In this document: positions 11,240 to 25,140 of the stretch, one piece after another
Layout of the letters: the number at the start of each line of letters is the position of its first letter
How positions within the stretch are numbered: the stretch's first letter is position 1
Assembly: GCA_029204225.1 (NCBI GenBank)
Contig: MU832621.1
Coordinates: 1-64,000 of the forward strand
Direction of reading: 5' to 3'
DNA length: 64,000 nucleotides
Source: Diphasiastrum complanatum
Lineage: Eukaryota > Streptophyta > Lycopodiopsida > Lycopodiales > Lycopodiaceae
Program-made: the position numbers and the translations under genes
Notes under the pieces: generated by a model
Seen by the model: only the letters and a program-made list of their open reading frames with translations
What the model was told of the DNA's origin: nothing
Databases searched by the model: none

Positions 11240-11700
11240 TCCAGATGGATTCTCAAAGTAAAGTTGGTCTTATCACAGACAAAAGCTGAACGGATCCAAT
11301 CATCATTTTTGAAAATTTAAGATGAAGACTTTGCTAATTGCCAACGAGTTGTGGGATGTTGTTACAGGTATCAAAGTGAAACTTGAAGACAACACAAAAG
11401 ACTCAATATAGCGAATACACAGATTGGACACATAGCTGAAGCCAAAACTTCAAAAGAAGTTTGGGACATTCTGAGCTCACTATATGACATGAGGGACGAA
11501 ACTACCAAGTTACACCTACCAAGGAAATTCTTCACACTCAAGATGTCAACTGGTGATTCTCTTCAAAATCACATTAACCAGTTTAAGAATCTCTTGCAAC
11601 AGATGGCCGCTTTCGGATCAGTCATAGACGATTAAGACGCCATCAGCAAAAAAGACAACATTGTATTTTTACTCGAAATTCCTGACAATGGAAGAGAAAA
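11240..11700 (+). pseudogene. copia E1 gag remnant
   Basis: Translation of the plus strand in shifting frames gives IGHIAEAKTSKEVWDILSSL, RDETTKLHLP and DSLQNHINQ, the same gag as at 57015-57629 (IGHIYEAQTLKEVWDILSSL). Stops and frame changes are frequent (for example near 11407 and 11632). The element breaks off at about 11710, so no pol genes follow. Confidence 0.82.
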
Positions 11701-11709
11701 ATACTTTAT

Positions 11710-11958
11710 ACTTATTTGCTAGCTGAATTAATCTTTGGTGGAAGTTGATATCTTTAGTACAACTATTTTTGGACCTAATCATTTGTTTTTTCTGATAGAA
11801 AATATATTAGGTGAAACAGTGAGAGAAAATATTGGGTGACACATAATTTTATATACTATACATGATGATACTCACCCAGTTGGAGATCCATAAAACCCAT
11901 TCTTTACCCATCCAGAAGCGCATCCTTAGGGAGGCACAAAAAGGATCCAAAATTTTTT
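11710..11958. other. non-coding stretch before a gypsy PBS, possible LTR end
   Basis: No coding sequence. Its position directly before the PBS at 11959 suggests that its right part is the end of a gypsy LTR, but no second copy of this LTR is in the window to prove the boundary. Confidence 0.4.
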
Positions 11959-11973
11959 TGGCGCCATTGTCGG
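11959..11973 (+). other. gypsy-type primer-binding site
   Basis: The sequence TGGCGCCATTGTCGG resembles the TGGCGCCGTTGCCGGGGA site common in plant Tat/Athila-type gypsy elements. A clear version of that site is at 48974-48992 in this window. A gypsy gag remnant follows at 12615. Confidence 0.7.
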
Positions 11974-12614
11974 AAAGACGGTGCTAATTTTTTTGTGGAA
12001 TGATTTTGTTTGTAATTTTTTTGCCATTTTTACTCAATTTTGAAAGATTTATTACTCAACCTACCTTGGTTTTCAATTGATGCTATTTTTATTTCTCGTC
12101 GCTTTTCCAACGAGCGGAGTAGATTCAGATGCCTCATTAGACAGCTTAACGAGTAATGATCTAATTACTCGCCATTCAAATTACTCTTCGATTTGAAAAT
12201 CAAAAGTTTTTCTCCATTTTTTTGTTCACACTTTTACAATATCCTCAAAAATCTCAGATCTATCTCAATTACTCGTGCTATTACTTACTAGTTTGAACTT
12301 TTCAGTTTCTTGTCAATTAATTACTTGCCAGTATAACTCGCCAACAACTCCTCTTTACTCATTCTTTTTATAGTAGATTTTGATATTCATTTGATTTGAT
12401 TTGACTGACGATCAGAATCCATCTACACAATTTGATCTTCCTTGATTGCCTTCCATATTGTATTTATTGCACTTCTCTTTTTCCATTTTATTTTGATCTG
12501 ATCTCAATCACTCTCCATTATCTGATCTTAATTTGCTCTAAAAAGATCTACAAAACATCTGAAAAACCCAAAAATGCACAACATAAAAAATAGCCCTGCA
12601 ATCCATTTCGATGT

Positions 12615-13200
12615 ATGCATCTAAGGTCCGGTATGAGATTATCAATTGTGGATCTCCCATATCTAAAATTATTTCTTAACGTACCGTTAGATATACCCAA
12701 CAAAAATGTTAATGTAGATCATTGTGTGATGAATAATCCCAGGCCTTTCGTAACTCATGCCATCAAGAATTTTTCCAAAATCGACCTGCCAAAGTTTGAT
12801 GGAAAGAGAGATCTATGATGATTTTTGCAAATCTACACCCAAGTGTGTAGAGCCTGTGGAGATGACAACCCACAAGAGTTGTTGCGATACTTCAACCTAT
12901 GGCTTACCGATTCCACAAAAGATTGGTATTTCAATCTCGAACACAATGAATGCGACAACTAGGATATTTTGCAAACCAAGTTTATCACTCGATTCAAGAC
13001 CATCGGTTTCCTTTCTGATCCATTTCTGCAACGTGAAAAAATTTGCATGGACAAAAAGAACGAATCTCTACGAGACCATATCGAAACGATCAAGAAGTTG
13101 GGCGACAGTTGTAACCCTGATAGCATCCCAAGATCATAATGTCGTCTTGACATGGTTCACTGTAGGACTACCAAAAAAATCAGACAACAGATAAAAAGAT
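12615..13200 (+). pseudogene. gypsy gag remnant
   Basis: Reading across frames gives KNFSKIDLPKFDGKRDL, then FNLWLTDSTKDWYFNLEHNE and LQTKFITRFKTIGFL, then a SLRDHIETIKKLG segment. This is the order and wording of the plant gypsy retrotransposon gag domain. At least two frame shifts and one stop (at 12959-12961) break it. It follows the PBS at 11959 by about 650 bp, as expected for gag. Pol is absent: the sequence after 13200 shows only short SSISSNEE-like coding noise and then non-coding DNA. Confidence 0.8.
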
Positions 13201-13599
13201 GAGACAAATATCTCATTTCAAGCAGCATGCGTTGATTCCATCAAAAGAGTCGACAATAGTGAGAGCATAAGCTCTGACTCTGATAACTCCTCCGATGAGA
13301 AAAAATGCCGAAAGGAACGACGAGCCAAATGTAAGAATAAGCTTCATGATGATGCTTCCATCTCTATGTCCAAAAGCACAGACACAATAATATCTTCCAT
13401 AGAGAAGTTCCACATACAGAGCAATGAGCAATTCATAAAGCTCTTTACAGACCTTACCACGGTCGTTGATCAAAAGCTAAAAGGCTTGCAAACTAGACCC
13501 ACCGATGCATATCCCAGAAGAGAGTCCACTTGGTGTCCACATTGCAATCGAAATCAAAAATTCGACTCACAGTTCAATTCTTAATTTTACTTTGTTAAT

Positions 13600-15093
13600 T
13601 TCCCTCAGGCATGCAAGACATGCGACATTAAACTAATTTTTTACATTTACGGAAGTTTACGTAAAATCGAGTTCTACGGAAATTGTCAGCTATAAAATCT
13701 AGTTTTGTATCTAACCGTCAGAGTACATGCGTATGACCACTCAAAATAGATCTAAACTACTCATGCATGTCAGAATCACTCTGAGAAACCACATGCAGAC
13801 ATTCCATGCAAGTACAGTACCTCAAAATAGGAAATTTTCATGCATGCAATCAGAACAATTAGATAATTTACCAATTTTGCTCACAAAATCGCAAAACTTC
13901 AGATGCTCATATCTTTGGCTACAGGACACCAAATTGGGTGTTGTAAAGCTTAGTATAGAGGGAGACCCGGTGAACAAGACAGTTGCCACCTAGGACTCAC
14001 ATGTGCGAGTCCAGAACAGCCAATTAAGCTATAGGAGAGCGCACTTCTTCAAGACCAATATGTCAAACAACATGCAAACACTCAACCAAGCCTAAAAGTG
14101 ATTATCCAAACAGTCTTAAATGGCCTCTAAGAGTTCCATGAAGCCTTCATACAGATCCTATGAAGTAGTATGGGCTGAGAACCATGAATTCTTGGTTTCT
14201 AGAAGTCAAAATTGCTACAAACTTGATGGAATTGAAACATAAGCCTCTACCCATCAATTTAGTGGTTTGATAGCTTGTTGGGAAGCTAAAAAAGAACACT
14301 ATCATGCTGGAAAAAATTTAGAATGATCCCCTTACGGATTTAGAGAAATCCATCCCCCAAAATTCACCAAAATTGGTCAATTTTTTACACTTTTTGACTT
14401 CCTACAAACCCAATTGCTAGAATTCTTGGCTCTAACTTCTAGGAAAACTTCAAAAGACTATGATTTATCTTTTCCCAGCTTCAATTCATGTTCAACAACC
14501 TCCTACCATCCATTTTCATGAAAAAACAAGCAAAAATCATGAATGTTAGCCCTTTCTAGGTTTTTTCACCATGCACAATTGGAAATTAATGGCAAGAACG
14601 TTTTCCAAATCCACATGCAATCCAAAATACATTGTCTCATACCTTGTCTAAACTCCATTTAGTGTATTCTGGGCCTCACAAGAATATTAGTTACTCTCGG
14701 GTCACGTCCAGTATGACGTGGCATAACTAACAGCTTGTTTCACTGGAGTACCGTGTATCCAAGAAAAGGAGTATACTGTATCCTATATACTGTCATGGAC
14801 ATAACAATTTGCCTCTCTTATCCCCTTCCACATTTAATAGTTGGTCATTGTTGCAACAAACACACTCAATTATTCACCTCCTTGCTCTTGCATTAGGATA
14901 CTCTGTGGCATCTTGACAGATAAAATCGTTCTCAAACGAGCCGAATATGATAGATCAAGGAATTTGAAATTGTGTTATACATAACAAATTTTATGTGAAC
15001 AAGAAATGTAGTGCTCATATTTCTCTATAGACCTCATCAGTCTATATTTGCAATGTTGATTAAAGTTATTTTAACATTGTCGATAAACTTTTG
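13600..15093. other. non-coding region
   Basis: About 1.5 kb without a supported gene. Open frames are short and lack motifs. Nothing regulatory can be assigned. Confidence 0.6.
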
Positions 15094-17629
<2,536 letters not shown>

Positions 17630-18429
17630 TGTGAAATTTTATGATTTTATGTTTGTGAGTACATTTCACATGTGTGGAGCATGTTCCCACATGTGAAATA
17701 TAGTTAGAAATAGTTTATAATGTTTACTTTAGGGGTATCATAAAGATTGTTAGACAAGCATCTTGGTGTCACTAGGTGATAGGGCCAATTTTGGCTATAG
17801 AGGTCAAATGGTCAAGTACACATGTTTTGTCATGATTAGGCCAAAATTCAATTGTGATGTAACTCGAGCTAGTTAGGTTGCTTACACATGTCAAGTTTAA
17901 GTTTGATGAGTGATGCACCCTATGTGGTGGCAAAAGTCAAAGGGTCCAATCATAAGAGAGAGATGTGTTGGAAGGGTCCAATCAAAAGTGAGGGATGTTG
18001 CATCACACATCCAATAGGATTAGAGAGGCTATGTTTAGGGGGTCCAATAAGAATCAAGCATGGATCTCCACGAGTTTCTATATGTACTTTCATTCACTTC
18101 ATTAATGTATGAGAGATCTATGAGTTTTTTGAGTCAATTTGGAGATTTGCCAATTTTGCTTGTATTGCCTTCTCTCTCGAGATGAGCCCAAAAGTGGTAT
18201 TTTCTCTCTCTAACCAAGGAGAGGAGCTTTTTGGGACTCAGTTTATTTCATGAAGTCTTCCACACATGTGAAACACCTTTTGGTCATGAATGAATGCATG
18301 TAGAATGGTCTTTTTGCCTTAAATCTTGTCATTGATCTTGGATTTCAATCAATAGGTGATCTATAGTGCATGACCCAAGCTTAAGATCAATTTCACACAC
18401 TAGGACATTCTCACATGTGTGAATTTTCA
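17630..18429 (+). repeat. 5' LTR of copia F1, with PBS at 18432-18443
   Basis: An ~800-bp LTR beginning TGTGAAATTTTATG and ending GTGTGAATTTTCA. The next bases include tgatatcagagc (18432-18443), a one-change version of the initiator-Met PBS. The first half recurs inverted at 20280-20638 (shared text includes acatgttttgtcatgattag and ggtggcaaaag). Inside the LTR, TTTCACATGTGTGG / CCCACATGTGAAA forms an inverted repeat at about 17660-17696. Confidence 0.85.
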
Positions 18430-18443
18430 TATGATATCAGAGC

Positions 18444-19104
18444 CTACCTAAGCTTTTGATGCATCTATCATCCATAGTTTCAAAATTTTCATGAAAATTT
18501 AGATCTAAAGAGTGTTGATTGTGTCTCCCATGCTATCTCAAGGAAATTTGGATCAAGAGGGTTCATTATCATAATGATTAAATCATTTCAAGTACTGTAT
18601 GGAATTCCCTACTCAGGATGTGTGAAGTACAGCCAAGCAATTGATTTTGCCATTCTATCATTGTGTGACTTGCTTGTAGATTCATTCTAATTTGTTGTAG
18701 ATCTTGCATACTTTCTTACATTCCAGTTCTTGATTGTTCTTGGGCAATCTAAGCATCAAGAAATGAGTGTTTCTTGATTCTTGGACTGTTACTATGCTGT
18801 TAGGAATCTAGTTTCTTGTTTGAGTAGTTAATCTTGTTCTTGATTGTTTTCTGATTTAGTAGATAGTGGTAGGATTGCTCCCTGTTCCAGAACGTTGATC
18901 TTCTTGAGCTAAGACTGGTTACATGGCTAGTTAATGCATGTAGCTGAGTATCAGATCCGTGACTCCCACTGACAAGCTGGAAAATACATGCTGCAACCTG
19001 AGTAACATTTCTGTCTAGTAACTGTTCTAATAAAGAAGAAGATCCGTAAGAATCGTAACTACAGAAGAAAGAACGAAGAAGTAAAGAAACCCAAAGAACC
19101 ATGT
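18444..19104 (+). other. leader region of copia F1, non-coding
   Basis: Follows the PBS of F1. No gag is readable on the plus strand. The region passes without a clear boundary into a minus-strand gag fragment at 19133-19440. Confidence 0.5.
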
Positions 19105-19132
19105 TCACAAATAGAGTGGAATCTGTGAACAA

Positions 19133-19440
19133 ACTTGATTCTTGAGGGAAAGTAATCTTGAGGTATTCTTTGACTCATAGATCTTTTGAAGAGTCTCCCA
19201 AGCCCCTTGGGCTGAGATACATGCTCCTACTTCCTTGAGCAAATCACTTGCAACATTCATTTTAATACAATGGAGTGCAATCTTGCACCTCTTCTTGTAT
19301 TTAGTTGCTTCTTGTGGATGGATTGGCTCATCTTCCTCTCCATTCATAATATCCATCAAATCTTGCATGACAAGGATGGATTCCATTCTTAACTTCCAAA
19401 TTGATAATTTGAAGAGTTCAATCTATCATTAGAAGCCAAT
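19133..19440 (-). pseudogene. copia F gag fragment, minus strand
   Basis: Encodes LVMQDLMDIMNGEEDEP, ATKYKKRCKIALHCIKMNV and GAWETLQKIYESKNTSRLLS, a plant copia gag. The same gag occurs on the plus strand at 22731-22925 (ATKYKKMCKIALHCIEMNV), so the family is present here in both orientations. The fragment ends after LSLKNQV. Confidence 0.87.
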
Positions 19441-20279
19441 CTAAGCACATTTTGGCCTCATTTCAAAGATGCTATCACAATGTAATATGAGGAATGAAGT
19501 CTTGGGAAAGCATCCTATGCTATTTGGCATGTGTGAAATCTATTTACATGGCCGTCTTGCCAATTACAATGCATGTGACCAAAATTGATCAAGCTAGAAT
19601 TGTGAAATTTCAATATAAAATTTGTGATGTTATCATTGACATTTCATCAATTATAATTACGTCTGATTCTAGAATTAGCTTGAGTATAAAGTCAGTTGGA
19701 TTTAAATTCTATATGTATAAGTTGTTTATCGGTATCAAAAATAAATTATGAACAGTCATGGCATGTTTACTTTTGAGGCCGCGACTTTAGTAGTCGCGTT
19801 AATCAAAATTTTACGTTTTATACAAGCAAATTCATATGTTGTATATTTTGTTAAGAATGTTTTTCCACTATCCGGTTCCAGAAATAGTAAATTTTTTTGT
19901 TTTATTTTCTAAAGATATGTTCTATATATTTGTTTGTTCTTGACTTAAAGTTGAATTTGCTATATAATCAGTGAATCTTACTAATTGATCTGTTTCATAT
20001 AAATAATTACCTAATTGATCAATAAAATTATTATTTCTTCTTCTGTTTTTACTATGTTATATTTGTGCCAATACTCATAAAATGTCATTTGTTCAATTGC
20101 TATTGGTCGATATAATAATAATAATAATAATAATAATAAATGTAATAATATCAAATCATTATAGCTTATAATTTTTTGTTGGTGAAATTAGGCGGGGAAG
20201 ATTCCATGTAATGGACTGCTTCACTACGTTTTATGATCGATATTTGCAAGCATGTAAAAACAACTTCTGCTAAGCATAT
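19441..20279. other. AT-rich non-coding region
   Basis: No supported gene. It contains a TAA microsatellite (20112-20140). Confidence 0.55.
20112..20140. repeat. (TAA)n microsatellite
   Basis: About nine to ten tandem ATA/TAA triplets. Confidence 0.97.
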
Positions 20280-20638
20280 GGTTTCTCTTATGATTGGACC
20301 CTTTGCCTTTTGCCACCACATAGGGTGCATCACTCATAAAACCTAAACTTGACATGTGTAAACAACCTAACTAGCTCGAGTTACATCACAATTGAATTTT
20401 GGCCTAATCATGACAAAACATGTGTACTTGACCATTTGACCTCTAAAGCCAAAATTGGCCCTATCACCTAGTGACATCAAGATGCTTGTCTAGCAATCTT
20501 TATGATACCCCTAAAGTCAATATTATACACTATTTCTAACTATTTTACACATGTGGGAACATGTTCCACACATGTGAAATGTACTCACAAATATAAAATC
20601 ATAAAATAACCATGATAGATTTTTGACAAATTTTCACA
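20280..20638 (-). repeat. partial LTR of copia F, inverted
   Basis: Reverse-complement match to the first half of the LTR at 17630-18429. On the minus strand it begins TGTGAAAATTTG directly after TTTTGAGGAG, a likely polypurine tract (complement of 20639-20648), so it is the start of a 3' LTR. It is cut off near 20280 after about 360 bp. Confidence 0.85.
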
Positions 20639-21149
20639 CTCCTCAAAACTAGCTTAATAAGATCAAGGAGTTTGTGAAACTTTTTTGAGTGGATCCTTTG
20701 GTATGCATAGGAGTAAAAAACCAGAAAAAGGATCCATCATAGCAGCACCCTCACCATATCCATGATAAGATCTCTTTGGTAGAAATCTCTTGCCAACACC
20801 TTTGAAGAGCACTCCACCAATTTGCCACTATATCCATGTGCTTCCTCCATGCTTGATGATGATCTTTGATTTGAAAGTACCATTTGCATGAAGATGGCTA
20901 CATCATGATGAAAATCAGAGGCTTCTATGCCTCATAAAGATCACAAAGATCATAGAGACCAAGATCATAAGATGAGCAAATGTTGATGATCAAACTAGCT
21001 TGGTGTAGCTTGTGTATACCACTGATTCGTCATGTCATCCTCACACAGAACGAGTTTGAGTGTCTTAGGCATATCAAGAATCTCTTCGTTGTGGTCTAAA
21101 TCTGAATCAGCCATTTTTGAAAAAAAAAAATTCATTTTTTTTTTAAGTT

Positions 21150-21330
21150 CTCTGGAATGTTGGCGGATGCAATGTGGCGGCTACAATGGCAGATGGAAGT
21201 TTGGCAGATGGGATATGGCGGCTACAGTGGTGGATGGAATATGGCAGATGGAAAATGGCAACTGCAAATAGAAAAATGGATGGTGAATGCAAATAAAAAG
21301 GTGGATGGCGGATGCAAAGAAATGCAACAC
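21150..21330. repeat. GGCAGATGG-type minisatellite
   Basis: Degenerate tandem units of roughly 12-20 bp built on ATGGCAGATGGA and GGCGGATGCAA. It sits next to a poly-A/poly-T hairpin at about 21119-21145. The open frames across it are low-complexity and not genes. Confidence 0.75.
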
Positions 21331-21517
21331 TTCCAAAATAAAAAGGCAAAAGTTGATAACTCAAACAAAAAATAAAAGTGTGTAATGTTTGGAAGGTGAA
21401 AAAGATGGTAGTGTTTATACAAACAAAGAGAAATGTATACGTGGAATGACAGAGGATGGATCAAATGAAATAGGGCTTGATAGCGGCCAGGATGCAAGCA
21501 ACAGCAGCTGAATCGGA

Positions 21518-22771
21518 TCAAAAAGCAGGAAGATCGTCTGAAATTTGCCAGAGAGACATGAACTCGTCCGAAAAGTGTGTGAAGTAAAAATGAACTTGGT
21601 GGCTAGGGTATTTATACCAAATCTCATGGGTGCAAATGGACTTGTCAGACGCAAATGTATGGGGCAGTTGTCGAATGCAATGTGTTGAATGCAATGTTAT
21701 TTGATTGTTTTTTAAGAAGTGTAAAATCAATGGGTTTTTAGCAATTGTGAAAAGAAAAAAAGAAAAAAAGAAGGGTAAAATATCTATAGAAGGGATAAAA
21801 AAAGTATGAGGTAAAATACCATAGGAACACATGGCTACACAAGACTTACAAAAAAATTTATTCTCATAGTACCTTCGTAGTCGGCTACCATTGACTAAGG
21901 TGTCAAGGGAAATGCCTTCTAGGGTTTCTAATCGAACTGTACCATTGGTAAAAAATTTCTTGACAACATAGGGGCCTTGGCAACGGAATTTCAATTTCTC
22001 GGGATGGACCTTGGAAGATGTATAAAGTCAAACTTTATCACCATCATGGATATCCTTAGTCCTAACATGAAGATCATGCCAAGCTTTTTGTCATCATTAA
22101 TGAACTAATTGTGCATGATAAGAGAGAAGAGATGTTTCACGCAGTTTTTTCAATGTAAAGAGTTGATTTTAAACTTGGCATTGATAGGTACTATCATCAC
22201 ACAAGTCAGTGGCATATGCTAAAGTGACGCGTAGAGAAGGAATTAAAAACTCTACTGGCATAAGAGCCTCTTGGCCATGTACTAGCTCATACGGTGTTTT
22301 CCAACTCGTGGCTCGCCTTGGTGTTGTTCGATATGCCCAGACAGTAGAAAATAATTTTGTTCCCCAGTCAGATCGACTTGTTTCTACTATCTTGGTCAAG
22401 ACTTTACAAATCGTTTTATTTGTAGACTCAGCTAATCCATTACATCTAGGATAGTACAGGGTGCTCTTTCAATGTATAACGAAGTAATGCGTTAGGAAAC
22501 TGTTGATGACTTCATTAAGGAAGTGAGAACCTCGATCACGAACAAGCTTGATTGGACAGCCAAATCTAGTGATAATGTTTTCATAGAGGAAACGTGCTAC
22601 AGATTTTGCATCTGCTTTGCACATTGCTCGAGCCTCTATCCACTTGGTTGCATAATCAGTGGCAATCAAGATATATTGGGATTGGATGCCACATGCTGCT
22701 GGACTAGTGAATGGAGAGGAATATGAGCCAATCCATCTACAAGAAGCAACTAAATACAAGAAGATGTGCAA
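21518..22771 (-). pseudogene. gypsy integrase remnant
   Basis: From right to left the minus strand encodes an integrase core: YILIATDYATKWIEARAMCK (first catalytic Asp), then ITRFGCPIKLVRDRGSHFLN (second Asp), then after a frame break TKIVETSRSDWGTKLFSTVW and YRTTPRRATSWKTPYELVHG. A C-terminal part at about 21994-21860 reads GPYVVKKFFTNGTVRLETLE and NGSRLRRYYENKF. This order and wording are typical of Ty3/gypsy (Tat/Athila-like) integrase. Frame shifts near 22450 and 22165-22000 break it. The rest down to 21518 is the 3' non-coding part. RT and RNase H are not present. Confidence 0.88.
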
Positions 22772-23290
22772 GATTGCACTCCATTGTATTGAAATGAATG
22801 TTGCAAGTGACTTTTCAAGGAAGTAGGAGCATGTATCTCAGCCCAAGAGGCTTGGGAGACTCTTCAAAAGATCTATGAGTCAAAGAATACCTCAAGATTA
22901 CTTTCCCTCAAGAATCAAGTTCTTCAATGCTTCCAAGGGAAGAGTGAGAGTGGACATCAATTTGTTTTGAGAGTGAAAGATTTGAAAAAAGAGCTTGCCT
23001 ATGTTGGTGAACCTATTAAAGAGAGTAAGCTTGTGCAAATACTTTTGAATGGCTTATGTAGTGATTTTACTAACCTTGTACAAAGCTATGCCATCATGGG
23101 AAACTTGCCTACACTTGAAGACCTTCAAAGTGTGTTGATGGCCGAGGAGAATAGGAAGGGTCATATCAAATCAAGGATGGAGAGGCCCTCCATCAATGAT
23201 GGTGATGACAAGGCCTTATTTTTCAAGAGCAAAGGCAAAGAAAAGGACAAGGGAGGAGCATTGAGCAAGCAAAGGATGGAGATCAATTAG
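22731..23290 (+). pseudogene. copia F gag, plus strand
   Basis: Encodes ATKYKKMCKIALHCIEMNVA, then after a 1-base deletion near 22817 a gag body with KDLKKELAYVGEPIKESKLV, ILLNGLCSDFTNLVQSYA and TLEDLQSVLMAEENRKGH. It abuts the minus-strand gypsy integrase at about 22730. This copy has a longer gag than the inverted one at 19133-19440. Confidence 0.88.
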
Positions 23291-23950
23291 GATCTACATC
23301 ATCATCATCACAAGTCAAGCCCAAGAAGGAAAAATCAAAGATCAAGTGCTACTATTGTAGCAAGATGGGGCACTATGCCTCGAAATGCTTCAAGAGGAAG
23401 CAAGCTCAAGGTCGAGCCAACATTGGACAAGAGGAGGAAGAGAGTTCTCATGAGGAATCACTCATGATGTCAACTTTTTCATCAGCATTTGATTTGTGGC
23501 ACAAGAGGCTTGGTCACATCAACACCAAGTCCATGGAAGCCACGTGCAAGGAGGAGCTTGCTCTCGGCCTTCCAAGATCTTTGGCAAAGGAGGAAAGGGT
23601 ATGTGGAGCTTGTGCCTTGGCTAAGGCACACAAGTTACCTTTTACAAGCTCAATCACAAAGACAAGTCATCCTCTCGAGTTGATCCACTTGGATGTGCAT
23701 TTTGCTAGCACAAAGGGCAATGGTGGATCTACAATGTTTGTCACCTTTATAGATGACTACTCAAGATATGGATGGGTATATCTACTTTCCTCTAAAGCAC
23801 ATTTCTTTGAGAGTTTTTTCAAGTTCAAGACATTTTGTTGAGAAGCATCATGATCACAAGATCAAGTTTTTTAGAAGTGATAATGGAGGAGAATATATCT
23901 CAAATGAATTTAAAGACTTTTGTGATCAAGAAGGGGTCTTTGAGTGGTGA
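23291..23950 (+). pseudogene. copia F zinc knuckle and integrase, protease missing
   Basis: The knuckle KCYYCSKMGHYASKCFKRK (CCHC complete) is followed after about 35 codons directly by the pre-integrase motif DLWHKRLGHINTKSMEATCK, with no DSGA protease between them. Integrase follows: HKLPFTSSITKTSHPLELIH, MFVTFIDDYSRYGWVYLLSS and, after a shift, FFRSDNGGEYISNEFKDFCD. It stops before the Glu motif at about 23945. The direct knuckle-to-pre-integrase join means that an internal deletion removed the protease, so this would be a non-autonomous copy even without the other breaks. Confidence 0.88.
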
Positions 23951-24179
23951 GTTATAGCTATTGTATGTGAGTGCTTTTATGCATTAATTACATGTTTTGG
24001 AAGGTAATGAAGTATGCTTGCTGCACTTTACTTTTGTGTATTTGATCAAATCTATGTGGCCATTGTGGAGTTAAATGCCAAATTAGCTAGTTTTGGTAAC
24101 TAGTTTTGATTCTATCTCATATTTTGGATCTAGATCTTTGATTTGTGCATCCTACATCACTTTCACTTTTAGGATTGAT

Positions 24180-24775
24180 TGGGATTGAATTTGCTGTAAA
24201 ATTAAATCAAGTTCAAAATACGTCACAAAATCAATCTTTCACAAATTATATACTAATAGTAGTAGGAGATCATGCACAATTACCAACTATTTGTAAGCAT
24301 AAAATAAATAATATTTATTTTATATGTCATATGTCAAATTCACCTTTTTGGAAAAAGACAAAACACTTGCAATTGACATACTCCATGAGACATTGTCAAG
24401 ACATTGTGTATTCCAATTTTTTAAATATAATTTGAACTAAAAACCAACAAAATAAAATATTTATAAGTAGATATATAAGTGATATTGAAGCAATAAAAAA
24501 ATGATGCAAATACAACGATAATGTGTACACACAAAGAAGGTTTTTAGATACAATGAACATACACTAAAAAATTTATTTAGCACAATAGAAATATCAAATA
24601 CAAATGTAAAAATAAATGTCGAATCAATAAAAGAATTGTAGTTATGGTTAAAGATATGAATTTTCATTAATTTAAAAATATTGCAACAGGAGCAAAAGTT
24701 ATCTTTTTAGCAAATATAAACATATCAAAAGGTTTGGTAAATGGTACCATAGCTTTTGTAAATGATATCAAATTT
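24180..24775 (+). pseudogene. Helitron/PIF1-type helicase remnant
   Basis: The segment 24145-24435 encodes YILIVVGDHAQLPTICKHKI, matching the Walker B region of PIF1/Helitron helicases (GDxxQLP), followed by LQLTYSMRHCQDIVYSNFL, which has the LxxxxR motif of the same family. After non-matching frames a segment RYNEHTLKNLFSTIEIS appears. At 24677-24775 follows ATGAKVIFLANINISKGLVN and GTIAFVNDIKF, which matches the conserved G-x-V-x-L-x-N...GLVNGT block near the C-terminus of these helicases. Upstream helicase motif I and the Rep domain are not seen. A degraded Helitron is the simplest source; a decayed host PIF1 gene is possible. Confidence 0.75.
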
Positions 24776-25140
24776 GTCTCACTATCATCTCGTGCGGACG
24801 AGTATAAGACTCTTACATCAACAACAAAAGGGGTACTATGGATCAAAAGACTGTTATTTGAGCTCAAGTGCATCAAAGCTGAAGATCTACCTTTGATCAA
24901 ATGTGACAATATCTCGGCCCAACCTTGCCAACAATCCTATCTTTAATGCAAGGAGCAAGCATATTGCAATTGAACATCATTTTGTAAGAGAAAAGCTTAT
25001 TGGATGACAAATCAACTTGGAGCACATTGGATCATCTCCATGCATTGTTGATCTTCTCACCAAGCCATTGTTTTCAAGAGTTTTTTTTATCAAGCATAAA
25101 TCCAACTTTGGCTTGATTCCAATATCCATGTTAAATTAGA
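24776..25140 (+). pseudogene. copia RNase H fragment joined in frame to the helicase remnant
   Basis: Begins SLSSRADEYKTLTSTTKGVL, equivalent to the LSSTEAEYxAL block of copia RNase H, then IKRLLFELKCIKAEDLPLIK and CDNISAQ. After a shift comes ARSKHIAIEHHFVREKLIG, a stop, and VDLLTKPLF. The join to the helicase lies at about 24775 and keeps the frame, creating one 70-codon open frame across the junction. It then runs into non-coding DNA. Confidence 0.85.

Noticed and set aside
21222-21521. His/Phe/Ser-rich minus-strand frame
   Set aside because: It is produced by the GGCAGATGG minisatellite.
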